64,000 nucleotides of DNA, taken from assembly GCA_029237775.1 (NCBI GenBank), contig JAQZBR010000002.1:649489-713488 (forward strand). Direction: 5' to 3'. The DNA comes from Bacteroidota bacterium (lineage in GTDB: Bacteria; Bacteroidota; Bacteroidia; 2-12-FULL-35-15). The position numbers and the translations under genes are program-made. This document shows, one piece after another, positions 17,452-25,074 of the stretch (its first letter is position 1; each line of letters begins with the position of its first letter). The notes under the pieces are model-generated. The model was given only the letters and a program-made list of their open reading frames with translations, was not told where the DNA came from and searched no databases.

Positions 17452-19455
17452 TTATTTATTATCCGAGAGCATATCCTGCCCCTTATTACGTTCAACAATG
17501 GTCATCTCAACCCATTGCCCCACTTTTTTGGAAGGTGACTTTTTTACCTTCATGGCAACCCCTTTGGTGACAATCTTATCTTTTGGAATTCCGTATGTGC
17601 ATAAACATTTTTTAATGTTTTCCGCTCTCTGCTGTGATAACTTTGAATTAAGCTTGATATCCTGTTTAGCAACAATTGTATTTGTTAATTCCACTTTAAG
17701 ATCAGGGTTACATGTTAAAAAATCGTTTAGATCTTTAAGCGCAACACCGGAGGTGTTTGCAAGTTCCGGTTTATCCTGTTCGAAAAAAATATTATTAAGA
17801 ACGATCCTTGCTCCTTCCGAAACGGGATTTAAAACTACCGGATCCCTTTTTTCATAAAGATCATTTTTTACAGTAAGATCAATATTTTCGGAAAAGATCA
17901 TATAACCATCTTTCTTATAGGTTATATTATTATTTCTGGCCGGGGGCAGTATAATTGCAAATTTTTGCCGTATGCTGTCAGATAAATAAACTGAGCTGAC
18001 AGCCCCTGAATTATTATTATTTACACTGATTTTAACCGGTCCCGATATTTTTTGATCCTGCTCAATAAACTCTCCTTTCAATATTGTTAAAGGCGGGCCA
18101 TTCGGGTTGTTAAATGAGATCAGATAATTCTCCCTGGTTTCACTGATGCTTTTCTTTTCAGGGGAAGATTTTTTCTTTTTCCTGTGCTTTTTCGTTTCAG
18201 TTACAATTTCGGGTTTGGCTTCTTTTGCCGGTTCCTCCTTTTTAGTTGTATCTGCCGGAAAGCCTATATTTACAGGATCTGACCAAACATTCGAGATGTA
18301 ATTACTGGTATAAATATCAAACTGTCCGGTATTTTTTCTACCGTTCGAGCTGAAATACAACGTAACACCATCCGGGTGAATAAATGGCGCTTCTTCATCA
18401 AAAGGAGAATTAATCTGTGGCCCTAAATTCTGCGCTTTCCCCCACTCCCCGTCTTCACTTTTCCTGCAGACATAAATATCCTTACCTCCATATCCGCCTT
18501 TTCTGTCACTTGTAAAGTACATTACAGAACCATCAGCTGAGATACATTCATTCTCCTCCCATCCGTTATCATTTACAGGAGTTGAAATTTTTTCCGGGAA
18601 TGACCATGTATTACCATTCAGACAACTGGTATATAAACTTGCTGTACCATCCTCATCTCTGTAGTTCAGAATTATCTGTCCGTCATACGATGTTGCGATG
18701 GTGGTTTCATTTATATTCTTATTCACAAATTTCACCTTTTTGCCATTAACTATCGGAGTATCGGCTTTGGTGCTGTTAATATAATCTTCAAAGAAACGGG
18801 AATCATCAAAAAGCATTGATTCCTTTGATTTTACTTCTTGTCTCTTCAAAGTAAATGTCATCTTCTCCTGGTCGGTCGACATAAAAGATGAGTAATTTCC
18901 ATAATTCGGTAATTCGATAGCTTTAGAAGCTTTAGAATTTTTCTGCTTTTTTAAACTGACAGTATTATCGGCTAAGCCGTTCAGAGCTTTACCGACACGG
19001 CACATGTCAATTCTCCAGTTAAGCTCTTCGGCTATTTTTTTATCTGAGTTTTCGGTATCTTTTAATAAGGCTTTAAACTTTTCATAATTGAAGATCGCTT
19101 TATCAAAGTCATATATGATCTGATAAGCCTCTCCAAGGGTTTTGAAAACCTCTTGTGGAATATTCTCGCTCTTTAATTGCTCAGAGGTTGAAATATTTCC
19201 GATGGCTCTTTCGAGATATTTTATAGAGCTTGCTTTTTGAGAGCGTGAATTGAAATAGCAGATTCCCGTGCGATAATTGAAGAAACGGTGGTTGGTGTCT
19301 TTATTTGAAAACAGAGAATAATAATGAAGGGCTTCTGCGTACTTTCTATTTAAAAATAACTTATCTGCCAATTGCAGATCACCGGCATCAATCTGAGCTC
19401 CGGCCTCTGAAACTAAAAAGATCAGAGATGTTATTATCAAATAAAATCTTCTCAT
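17452..19455 (-). CDS. PorE-like TPR / PD40 / OmpA C-terminal domain protein
   Basis: 667 residues. Signal peptide about 1-20 (ending SEAGAQ). TPR-type helices span about 25-175 (LADKLFLNRKYAEALHYYS). A PD40 propeller part spans about 280-400 (DGSVMYFTSDRKGGYGGKDI, DGVTLYFSSNGRKNTGQFDI). A Lys-rich linker (KKHRKKKKSS) follows near 420, then a regulatory beta-domain (about 450-530) and an OmpA-like C-terminus (about 545-660; LSQQRAENIKKCL). The order TPR-PD40-CRD-OmpA is that of PorE, a T9SS component binding peptidoglycan, but no lipobox Cys is present. It lies 14 bases from the upstream response regulator gene. Confidence 0.75.
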   Translation of the reverse strand: MRRFYLIITSLIFLVSEAGAQIDAGDLQLADKLFLNRKYAEALHYYSLFSNKDTNHRFFNYRTGICYFNSRSQKASSIKYLERAIGNISTSEQLKSENIPQEVFKTLGEAYQIIYDFDKAIFNYEKFKALLKDTENSDKKIAEELNWRIDMCRVGKALNGLADNTVSLKKQKNSKASKAIELPNYGNYSSFMSTDQEKMTFTLKRQEVKSKESMLFDDSRFFEDYINSTKADTPIVNGKKVKFVNKNINETTIATSYDGQIILNYRDEDGTASLYTSCLNGNTWSFPEKISTPVNDNGWEENECISADGSVMYFTSDRKGGYGGKDIYVCRKSEDGEWGKAQNLGPQINSPFDEEAPFIHPDGVTLYFSSNGRKNTGQFDIYTSNYISNVWSDPVNIGFPADTTKKEEPAKEAKPEIVTETKKHRKKKKSSPEKKSISETRENYLISFNNPNGPPLTILKGEFIEQDQKISGPVKISVNNNNSGAVSSVYLSDSIRQKFAIILPPARNNNITYKKDGYMIFSENIDLTVKNDLYEKRDPVVLNPVSEGARIVLNNIFFEQDKPELANTSGVALKDLNDFLTCNPDLKVELTNTIVAKQDIKLNSKLSQQRAENIKKCLCTYGIPKDKIVTKGVAMKVKKSPSKKVGQWVEMTIVERNKGQDMLSDNK

Positions 19456-19469
19456 TATTCATAAAATTT

Positions 19470-19832
19470 TCAGGCAGCTTTCTCGAACTTTTTCAGCTTG
19501 GCAGTAAGATCTTCCACAGAGAAAGGCTTCGGAAGGAAGTCATCGGCTCCTGCCGCTGTTGCAGCATCCAGCAGAGGTTTGTTATTAAGCGTAGACATCA
19601 TTATAATCGGTATGGTATAATGACGTCCGGTTCTCAAGGCACTTACAAGTGATAATCCCGAGATCCCGGGCATCATTACATCACAAATTAAAAGATCGTA
19701 ATTCGATTCGGTTAACATATTGATAGCTTCATCCCCGTCAGCCGCAAGGTGAGCCTTGTGCCCCAGGTTCTCAATGCAGTACTGAAGCAGGTTCAAGGTC
19801 ATCTTATCATCTTCTATAATTAGAATATCCAT
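19470..19832 (-). CDS. CheY-like single-domain response regulator
   Basis: 120 residues, a lone receiver domain. Acidic pocket IIEDDK (Glu7, Asp8, Asp9), phospho-acceptor Asp51 in LLICDVMMPG, switch residue Ser80 (MMST) and Lys102 in FLPKPF are all present. There is no output domain, so it acts through protein contact. Located between a LytTR regulator gene (18 bases upstream) and the PorE-like gene (14 bases downstream), suggesting one operon. No histidine kinase is adjacent. Confidence 0.88.
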   Translation of the reverse strand: MDILIIEDDKMTLNLLQYCIENLGHKAHLAADGDEAINMLTESNYDLLICDVMMPGISGLSLVSALRTGRHYTIPIIMMSTLNNKPLLDAATAAGADDFLPKPFSVEDLTAKLKKFEKAA

Positions 19833-19850
19833 AAAGCAATTCTCCTGTAA

Positions 19851-20552
19851 TTAGATCAGATTTAGTTTGGCAAGTAATTCTTTTTTGAATTGTTTACCGA
19901 TCGGAATAGGGTGCTGTCCGATGTATGCTGTCCCCTCTTCGACTCCATCAACGCAATCAAGTGACACAAGGAATGAGCGGTGCAAACGATAAAATTTATC
20001 AGCAGGAAGCTTTTCTTCTATTCCTTTTAAGGTGATGTGGGCAGTATATCGTTTTTCACGGGTAAAAATGTTTACATAATCCCCCAACGCCTGAATGTAA
20101 ATGATATCGTTAACCTTGATCTTTGTCAAAACTGAGTTTGATCTCACAAATATGTAATCCTTTTCACGTGCGCTCAGGTCAGGCTTAAGCTGATCAACGT
20201 TTTCATGCAATTTTTTTGCGCGGTCGATTGCCAACATTAAGCGTGGCAATGTTACCGGCTTTGTCATATAATCCGCAACATTTAATTCAAATGCTTCAAC
20301 GGCATAATCTTTTTTAGCCGAGATAAGAATTACGATCGGGCGCTTCTCAAGGTTTTTGATAAGTTCGATACCTGTCATTCCCGGCATTTCCACATCAAGG
20401 AAAACAAGATCGACAGCTTCCTTTTTCAGATAGTTGTAAGCATCTACCGGGCTTGAACATTCTTCTTTTACAGCAAGAAAATCAACCTGATCTGTAAGTT
20501 TTTTAAGGGCCGTACGAGCCATCTTGTTATCATCTACGATTAAACAGTTCAT
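19851..20552 (-). CDS. LytTR-type DNA-binding response regulator
   Basis: 233 residues. The receiver domain covers about 1-120 (LIVDDNK, phospho-acceptor Asp53 in LVFLDVEMPG, MTKPV with the conserved Lys). The LytTR DNA-binding domain covers about 130-233 (IFVRSNSVLTKIKVNDIIYI, YRLHRSFLVSL, IPIGKQFKKEL). Such regulators bind direct repeats upstream of cell-envelope and secretion genes. In Bacteroidota a LytTR regulator (PorX/PorY-like systems differ) often sits near T9SS genes; the target here is not visible. Head of the probable operon running to the phosphohexomutase. Confidence 0.9.
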   Translation of the reverse strand: MNCLIVDDNKMARTALKKLTDQVDFLAVKEECSSPVDAYNYLKKEAVDLVFLDVEMPGMTGIELIKNLEKRPIVILISAKKDYAVEAFELNVADYMTKPVTLPRLMLAIDRAKKLHENVDQLKPDLSAREKDYIFVRSNSVLTKIKVNDIIYIQALGDYVNIFTREKRYTAHITLKGIEEKLPADKFYRLHRSFLVSLDCVDGVEEGTAYIGQHPIPIGKQFKKELLAKLNLI

Positions 20553-20770
20553 TGTGGGGAAATTTAAATTGTTAATTTATTTCTGTATAGTTAAAAGCAA
20601 ATCACATACCACCTGAGAAAATAGTTCACACAGCCTTTAAAAATCAGTAATGAACGGCATTAAAATAAAAGGCATCGCCTAAATACATTCATTTATAGGG
20701 CATCCAGACATCACCGACTGCTGAAGGGCTTAAAAAAAAAGAAAAGGAGGATTGGGGAATTATTTATAAA

Positions 20771-20815
20771 AAAAGCCGGAAAGTGTTACTTATTTTCCCC
20801 TTCCGGCTTTTTTCA
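20771..20815. terminator. Terminator after the YceI-like gene
   Basis: Perfect 11-base stem AAAAGCCGGAA (20771-20781) / TTCCGGCTTTT (20801-20811), flanked by an A run on the left and a T run on the right, so it works in both directions. On the minus strand it ends the YceI-like gene. Confidence 0.75.
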
Positions 20816-20833
20816 ATCGTATTTCAGTATAAT

Positions 20834-21418
20834 TTATCGGATGAAAGAATTCTGTGTTGATCGGTTCAGAATTCCATTTCTAACCTCTACCCTGATCACT
20901 CTTACGAAGTTGATGGTTTCAAAGTCGAGCCCGTATTCTGCCGGATTAATTTCTATAATAAAAGAAACCAAAGCCGGAAATGTTTTGATCCCAAGCGCTC
21001 CATTCGCCTGCGTCATTGAGCTGTGAATCCCAAAAACCATCTTTACCGGACGTGTTATATTATTAATTGTTAATTCCCCCGGTATACTGTAAGTTTTTTC
21101 CGAGCCATCATTCGCAAGGAAATCAAGGTCACCAGCCGGAAACTGCGCGTGAAAATTCAGATCAACTTGTTTATTTAAGCCTGTAATGGAATCGTTTGCA
21201 GCCGGACTTGTCAATATAGGAAAGAGAGATATATCAAAGCTGAATTCATCATTTTGATCGTTCAGTTTAATCAAACCTATCTCCCCTGCTGTATAAGAAC
21301 CTCCCGTTTCAATCTCCTTGGAAAACCTGACGTTTGTCCCTATAAAATCCTGAGCAAGGACACCAATTGAAGATGCAGCTATTAGAAAAGACGTTATAAT
21401 TGTTTTGAGCGTTTTCAT
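20834..21418 (-). CDS. YceI-like secreted lipid-binding-type protein
   Basis: 194 residues from ATG 21418 (MKTLKTIITSF). Signal peptide about 1-22 (ending GVLAQ). The body has features of the YceI lipocalin-like fold: FSFDISLFPI near the middle, YSIPGELTINNITRPVKMVFG (the YceI strand pair L-T-I-.-G-.-T-.-P-V) and FETINFVRVIRVEV near the end. YceI proteins bind isoprenoid-type lipids in the periplasm. Sequence similarity by eye is moderate. Monocistronic, with its own -7 box and terminator. Confidence 0.65.
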   Translation of the reverse strand: MKTLKTIITSFLIAASSIGVLAQDFIGTNVRFSKEIETGGSYTAGEIGLIKLNDQNDEFSFDISLFPILTSPAANDSITGLNKQVDLNFHAQFPAGDLDFLANDGSEKTYSIPGELTINNITRPVKMVFGIHSSMTQANGALGIKTFPALVSFIIEINPAEYGLDFETINFVRVIRVEVRNGILNRSTQNSFIR

Positions 21419-21447
21419 AGTTTTGTTATTAAACACGTTTTATATTA

Positions 21448-21455
21448 CAAAGTTA
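21448..21455 (-). promoter_or_regulatory. -7 box (TAACTTTG) for the YceI-like gene
   Basis: The minus strand reads TAACTTTG (TAnnTTTG), 30 bases before the ATG at 21418. Confidence 0.55.
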
Positions 21456-21656
21456 GTTCGCTTCTTATAAGCTTTATAGCTATTTCGCCCAAAGGTAATC
21501 CTGTGTCGGCAGGCACAAGAAGGGTGAACTGGGCTTACAATGCAATATTTATGAGCTTTCCCGCCTATTATTTCCTTTCAAGATTTAAAAAGCGGGGTTC
21601 AACGACAGGCGGTTTCGCTTCACCGAATTTGAGGCGGTTAGGGCTCTTTTAACGCA

Positions 21657-21664
21657 TAACTTTG
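21657..21664 (+). promoter_or_regulatory. -7 box (TAACTTTG) for the 47-residue gene
   Basis: TAACTTTG (TAnnTTTG) lies 37 bases before ATG 21701. It covers the TTG at 21662 that would start a longer frame, which argues for the shorter protein. Confidence 0.5.
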
Positions 21665-21700
21665 CTTAAGAAATTAAATATTAATCAAAAAATAGAAATC

Positions 21701-21844
21701 ATGAAAAAGTTAATTCTGTTAGCAGTAGGTGCCGTATTAGTACAGCAGGCTGCCAAATATTTCAATATTAAATCAGTTGAAGATTTAAAAGCTTCACTAG
21801 CCGATCTTAAAGATCTGTTATTACCAAAACTTAGCATGAACTAG
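21701..21844 (+). CDS. 47-residue hypothetical protein with N-terminal hydrophobic segment
   Basis: Begins MKKLILLAVGAVLVQQAAKY, a short hydrophobic stretch that could be a membrane anchor. It is followed by an amphipathic helix (SVEDLKASLADLKDLLLPKL). Not recognised. It has its own promoter-like box and a very strong terminator immediately after the stop, so it is probably expressed. Function unknown. Confidence 0.5.
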   Translation: MKKLILLAVGAVLVQQAAKYFNIKSVEDLKASLADLKDLLLPKLSMN

Positions 21845-21859
21845 ATTTTGGTTATAATA

Positions 21860-21890
21860 AAAAAGTCCTGCATCATGCAGGACTTTTTTT
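21860..21890 (+). terminator. Intrinsic terminator after the 47-residue gene
   Basis: A near-perfect palindrome around AAAGTCCTGCAT / ATGCAGGACTTT, followed by seven T residues. Confidence 0.85.
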
Positions 21891-22121
21891 GCGCTTTATA
21901 ATTTAGTGTGATCATGCTTTATGAACCCCAAGTTCTGGTAAGTTTTGTAAAAGTCATTATCTAACAGTTAGAAAATAGTTGAAGCAGACGAATTTCCTTC
22001 GTAGAAAAAACTTTCCTGCTTTACGCTACAATCTTCTTGTGAAAAATAAAAAGGATTTCCACTACAATCGGGGCTATAAAAAACATCAATTTGGTAATTA
22101 TGCTAAATTTCGGCAGACGCA

Positions 22122-22155
22122 AAAAGGGTGTAAAGCAAGAACTTTACACCCTTTT
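22122..22155 (-). terminator. Terminator downstream of tRNA-Arg
   Basis: Perfect 14-base stem AAAAGGGTGTAAAG (22122-22135) / CTTTACACCCTTTT (22142-22155). The T run on the minus strand places it 10 bases after the 3' end of tRNA-Arg. Confidence 0.85.
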
Positions 22156-22164
22156 ATTATTACG

Positions 22165-22238
22165 TGATCCCGGCGCGATTCGAACGCGCGACCTACTGCT
22201 TAGAAGGCAGTTGCTCTATCCAGCTGAGCTACGGAATC
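22165..22238 (-). tRNA. tRNA-Arg (anticodon TCT)
   Basis: The minus strand gives acceptor GATTCCG / CGGGATC plus discriminator A, D-arm TAGCTCAGCTGGATAGAGCA, and anticodon stem ACTGC / GCAGT around loop CTTCTAA (anticodon TCT). The T arm holds GTTCGAATC. No encoded CCA. Confidence 0.95.
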
Positions 22239-22281
22239 AGAAAATTTAAGAACGATCTTTCTCGAAATACCAAATGGCACT

Positions 22282-22301
22282 AAGCTACTGGATCAAAATT
22301 T
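22282..22301. repeat. Partial copy of the tRNA-Arg 5' end
   Basis: AAGCTACTGGATCAAAATTT resembles the 5' end of tRNA-Arg plus flank at 22226-22247 (GAGCTACGGAATCAGAAAAT). It may be a remnant of a duplication or an attachment site. The similarity is short. Confidence 0.3.
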
Positions 22302-22337
22302 CAATGAGAGGCTTTAGCAGCCAACACTTTTAAATCA

Positions 22338-22399
22338 AAAATGGTTAACGATAAATATGTTATAAGTAAACCTGATAACAAATAACCATTAACCATTTT
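22338..22399. repeat. Inverted repeat between tRNA-Arg and tRNA-Pro
   Basis: AAAATGGTTAA (22338-22348) and TTAACCATTTT (22389-22399) are perfect 11-base inverted repeats around a 40-base AT-rich loop. The internal sequence TAACCATTAACCAT is repetitive. Confidence 0.55.
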
Positions 22400-22406
22400 A
22401 TTTAAG

Positions 22407-22481
22407 TCGGGGCGGCAAGATTCGAACTTGCGACCTCCTGGTCCCAAACCAGGCGCGATGACCGGACTACGCTACGCCCCG
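22407..22481 (-). tRNA. tRNA-Pro (anticodon TGG)
   Basis: The minus strand gives acceptor CGGGGCG / CGCCCCG plus discriminator A. Anticodon stem CCTGG / CCAGG encloses TTTGGGA (anticodon TGG), and the T arm holds GTTCGAATC. No encoded CCA. Confidence 0.95.
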
Positions 22482-22646
22482 AGCTATTACTTAATTCTTT
22501 TTTTAAAGAACAACGCCTTAAAGAAATCCTTAAAGCGGCTGCAAATGTAACATTACTTTTTTATTTTACAAGCAAAATTCTCGAATTTTGATTTTTTTTG
22601 AGGAAAGGCTTCGCTAACCGAATGTTACCCGCTACTTAATTCCTGT

Positions 22647-22783
22647 GATTAGCTTCGCTGATTCCTTATCACCCAATTGAAAATTTAAATAAGACCGCGG
22701 GCTACACCTGAGATCGGATTAGCCTCGCTGATTCATCCATTGGGAAAATGAAACAAGTCAAATTATAGATTAGCTTCGCTGAT
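22647..22783. repeat. Three direct copies of a GATTAGCTTCGCTGAT element
   Basis: Copies at 22647-22662 (exact), 22717-22732 (one change) and 22768-22783 (exact), spaced 70 and 51 bases apart. Each copy can fold as TTAGC-TTC-GCTGA. Two copies are followed by CACCCA and an AT-rich stretch. Start-to-start variation suggests spreading repeats rather than a CRISPR. Confidence 0.65.
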
Positions 22784-22884
22784 CCCTGTTCACCCATCGT
22801 CAACATTAAATAAAGCGCTGCGCTATTTTTAATTTTCCTGCAAGTCTTAAAAGCGCACTTTTAAAACTTTCCGAAAAAATAAAA

Positions 22885-22907
22885 ACCCCGCGAAAAGCGG
22901 GGCTTTA
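22885..22907 (-). terminator. Terminator downstream of tRNA-Ser
   Basis: CCCCGC (22888-22893) pairs with GCGGGG (22899-22904), with flanking A/T pairs. The T run follows on the minus strand, 15 bases beyond tRNA-Ser. Confidence 0.8.
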
Positions 22908-22921
22908 TTTAATGCAGTCTG

Positions 22922-23008
22922 CGGTGAGGGAGGGATTCGAACCCTCGGTACAGTTACCCGTACGCCAGTTTAGCAAACTGGTCCTTTCGGCCTCTCAGGC
23001 ACCTCACC
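22922..23008 (-). tRNA. tRNA-Ser (anticodon GCT)
   Basis: Class II tRNA with a long variable arm. Acceptor GGTGAGG / CCTCACC plus discriminator G, anticodon stem CCAGT / ACTGG around TTGCTAA (anticodon GCT), variable arm around GTACGGGTAACTGTAC, T arm GTTCGAATC. Confidence 0.95.
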
Positions 23009-23144
23009 ATTCCTTTTGTTTCAAAGGACTGCAAATGTAGAAAAAGATTCTTTAATCCAAAACAAAAAAAGACAAATTCAGTTTGTCATTTCCCCGGAGC
23101 CCTTATCAATTATCAATTTTATAGCTTTAATGAAAAGGTAATAT

Positions 23145-23152
23145 TATATTTG
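23145..23152 (+). promoter_or_regulatory. -7 box (TATATTTG) for the peptide ABC importer operon
   Basis: TATATTTG, a close match to TAnnTTTG, 27 bases before the ATG at 23179. Confidence 0.6.
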
Positions 23153-23178
23153 CCTCAATACAAAATCGAAAGATAATT

Positions 23179-25065
23179 ATGGGCATTACGCGTACTCTTT
23201 CAGGGTTTTTCTCTTTTACATCCCTGTTATTTCTGACTGCCTGCGGAGGCGATAACTCATCATCCTCTGAAAATGCAAATGACTCCCTCCATAAAAAGGT
23301 GAACGTTACAGATGTGAAATATATCAGGATCGATGACGCTAAAAACTTCCTTCCTTCCTGGTCGAAAGAGAATATCCTTGTATACCACGACATTTCGGAG
23401 CCTGATGACATGCATCCCTGCAATGGCCTTAGCGTGTCGCGCAGCGAGCGAATGGGATACACTCAAACTTACATTATCGGTGTAGATTTTCAAAACCTGA
23501 AACCACGTCCCGTTTGTGTTAAGGCCTTGCCTGAGATTTCGGCTGACGGTCTTAACTTCACATATGAACTCAGGGATGATATCACATTCGATGATGGCTC
23601 GCCAATAACTCTGGAAGATATCATCTTCACTTTCAAAGCCTGTAAAAACCCGCTGACGAATAATCCTCATGCTAAGCCTTATCTTGATAACCTCGAGGAT
23701 ATTCTTACAGATAAAGCCTCCCCACGCAAGTTTACACTGAAGATGAAGCGTAAATACATTCAGAACATAGTATTTCTTGCCGATTACCCAATCATGCAGC
23801 GTACCTTTTATGATAAAGAAAATATTTTAGCAAAATACTCTTTCAGCCAGTTTGATGATCCGAATTTTAAAGCTGATCAGCAACAGGATCTTAATAAGTG
23901 GGCGGCAGAATTTAACAGCGCAAAGTACGGACATGATCCAAAGTTCCTTGTTGGCGCAGGTCCTTATTTCGTTGAGAAATGGGACGCTGGACAGGAAATG
24001 ATCCTTGCACGCAAGAAGAATCACTGGAGCTTTGGAAGCTCAAACATGTATGAATCATCTTATCCTGATAAGATCGTGTTTAAATTAAACAAGGATCAAA
24101 ATTCACAGATCCTTGAATTTAAGACACAAACGCTCGATGCAACTACTTCCATATCAACTAAAACCCTTATCGAGTTACAAAAGGACAGTAACTTCAATGC
24201 AAATTACAACGCGCGCTTCACAGACACTTATTACTACGGGTACATGTGCATGAACCAAAAACCGGATGGTATCAAACGACAACCGCTTTTCACTGACAAA
24301 AAAACAAGACGCGCCATAGCTATGCTGGTTCCGCTTGATGATATCAATAAAGTGGTGAATAAAGGGAAGAACAAACGGATTGTTGGTCCTGTATCTCCAT
24401 TAAAACCAGAATATAATTCTGACCTGAAACTTATTCCTTTTGATATTGAAGGTGCTAAGAAACTTCTGGATGAGGCCGGATGGAAAGATACTGATGGAGA
24501 TAATATTCGTGATAAAATGGTAGACGGAAAAAAGGTCAAATTTGAATTCGATCTTAATTATTCCAATTCTGACGTTGCCTGGAAGGACATTTCGCAGATG
24601 ACCTCCGAAGCAATGTACAAAGCCGGTGTTAAAGCAATCATGAATCCTCTTGACTTTTCTGTTATTATCGGCAATGCAAATAACCACGATTTTGATATGA
24701 TGATCGGTGGTTGGGGAGGAAGCTTCGCACCTGAAGATTATACACAGATCTGGCATACGTCTGCCTGGGTTACAAAAGGATCTAATTACGGGGGCTTCGG
24801 AAATGCGGAATCAGACGCACTTATTGATTCCATCAAATATGAGATGGATGATGACAAACGAGCTGTGCTTGTCAAGAAATTCCAGCAGATCGTTTATGAT
24901 GAGCAGCCCTACGTGTTCATGTTTTCTTCCTTAAGAAGAAACGTGATTCATAAAAGATTCGGCAATCAGGAAATGTATTTTGAACGCCCTGGCAACTGGA
25001 TCACGAATCTGAAACTTCTCTCAAATACGGGAACGATGGCAAAAGCTGCAGCAACGGCTAACTAA
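23179..25065 (+). CDS. Family 5 ABC transporter substrate-binding lipoprotein (oligopeptide type)
   Basis: 628 residues. Lipoprotein signal ending LFLTACGG, with lipidated Cys22 followed by a Ser/Asn-rich linker. Family 5 (DppA/OppA) features: LPEISADGLNFTYELRDDITFDDG near residue 115, VGAGPYFVEKW near 260, ARRAIAMLVP-type helix (RRAIAMLVPLDDINKVV) and DFDMMIGGWGG near 510. It captures peptides or similar solutes in the periplasm for the two permeases directly downstream. Longer than typical (about 540), with extra loops. The substrate is not predictable by eye. Confidence 0.85.
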   Translation: MGITRTLSGFFSFTSLLFLTACGGDNSSSSENANDSLHKKVNVTDVKYIRIDDAKNFLPSWSKENILVYHDISEPDDMHPCNGLSVSRSERMGYTQTYIIGVDFQNLKPRPVCVKALPEISADGLNFTYELRDDITFDDGSPITLEDIIFTFKACKNPLTNNPHAKPYLDNLEDILTDKASPRKFTLKMKRKYIQNIVFLADYPIMQRTFYDKENILAKYSFSQFDDPNFKADQQQDLNKWAAEFNSAKYGHDPKFLVGAGPYFVEKWDAGQEMILARKKNHWSFGSSNMYESSYPDKIVFKLNKDQNSQILEFKTQTLDATTSISTKTLIELQKDSNFNANYNARFTDTYYYGYMCMNQKPDGIKRQPLFTDKKTRRAIAMLVPLDDINKVVNKGKNKRIVGPVSPLKPEYNSDLKLIPFDIEGAKKLLDEAGWKDTDGDNIRDKMVDGKKVKFEFDLNYSNSDVAWKDISQMTSEAMYKAGVKAIMNPLDFSVIIGNANNHDFDMMIGGWGGSFAPEDYTQIWHTSAWVTKGSNYGGFGNAESDALIDSIKYEMDDDKRAVLVKKFQQIVYDEQPYVFMFSSLRRNVIHKRFGNQEMYFERPGNWITNLKLLSNTGTMAKAAATAN

Positions 25066-25074
25066 TAAAGATCA

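Larger units (their letters stand above)
22482..22921. other. Intergenic spacer with short repeats between tRNA-Pro and tRNA-Ser
   Basis: About 440 bases without coding potential. It holds three copies of a GATTAGCTTCGCTGAT element and the tRNA-Ser terminator, both listed separately. Confidence 0.6.

Noticed and set aside
21979..22167. 62-codon plus-strand ORF next to tRNA-Arg
   Set aside because: It reads through the tRNA terminator hairpin into the tRNA 3' end; basic composition without a motif.
22647..22783. Possible CRISPR array
   Set aside because: Only three copies of 16 bases with unequal spacing (70 and 51), spacers not of constant length, no cas genes in the window.
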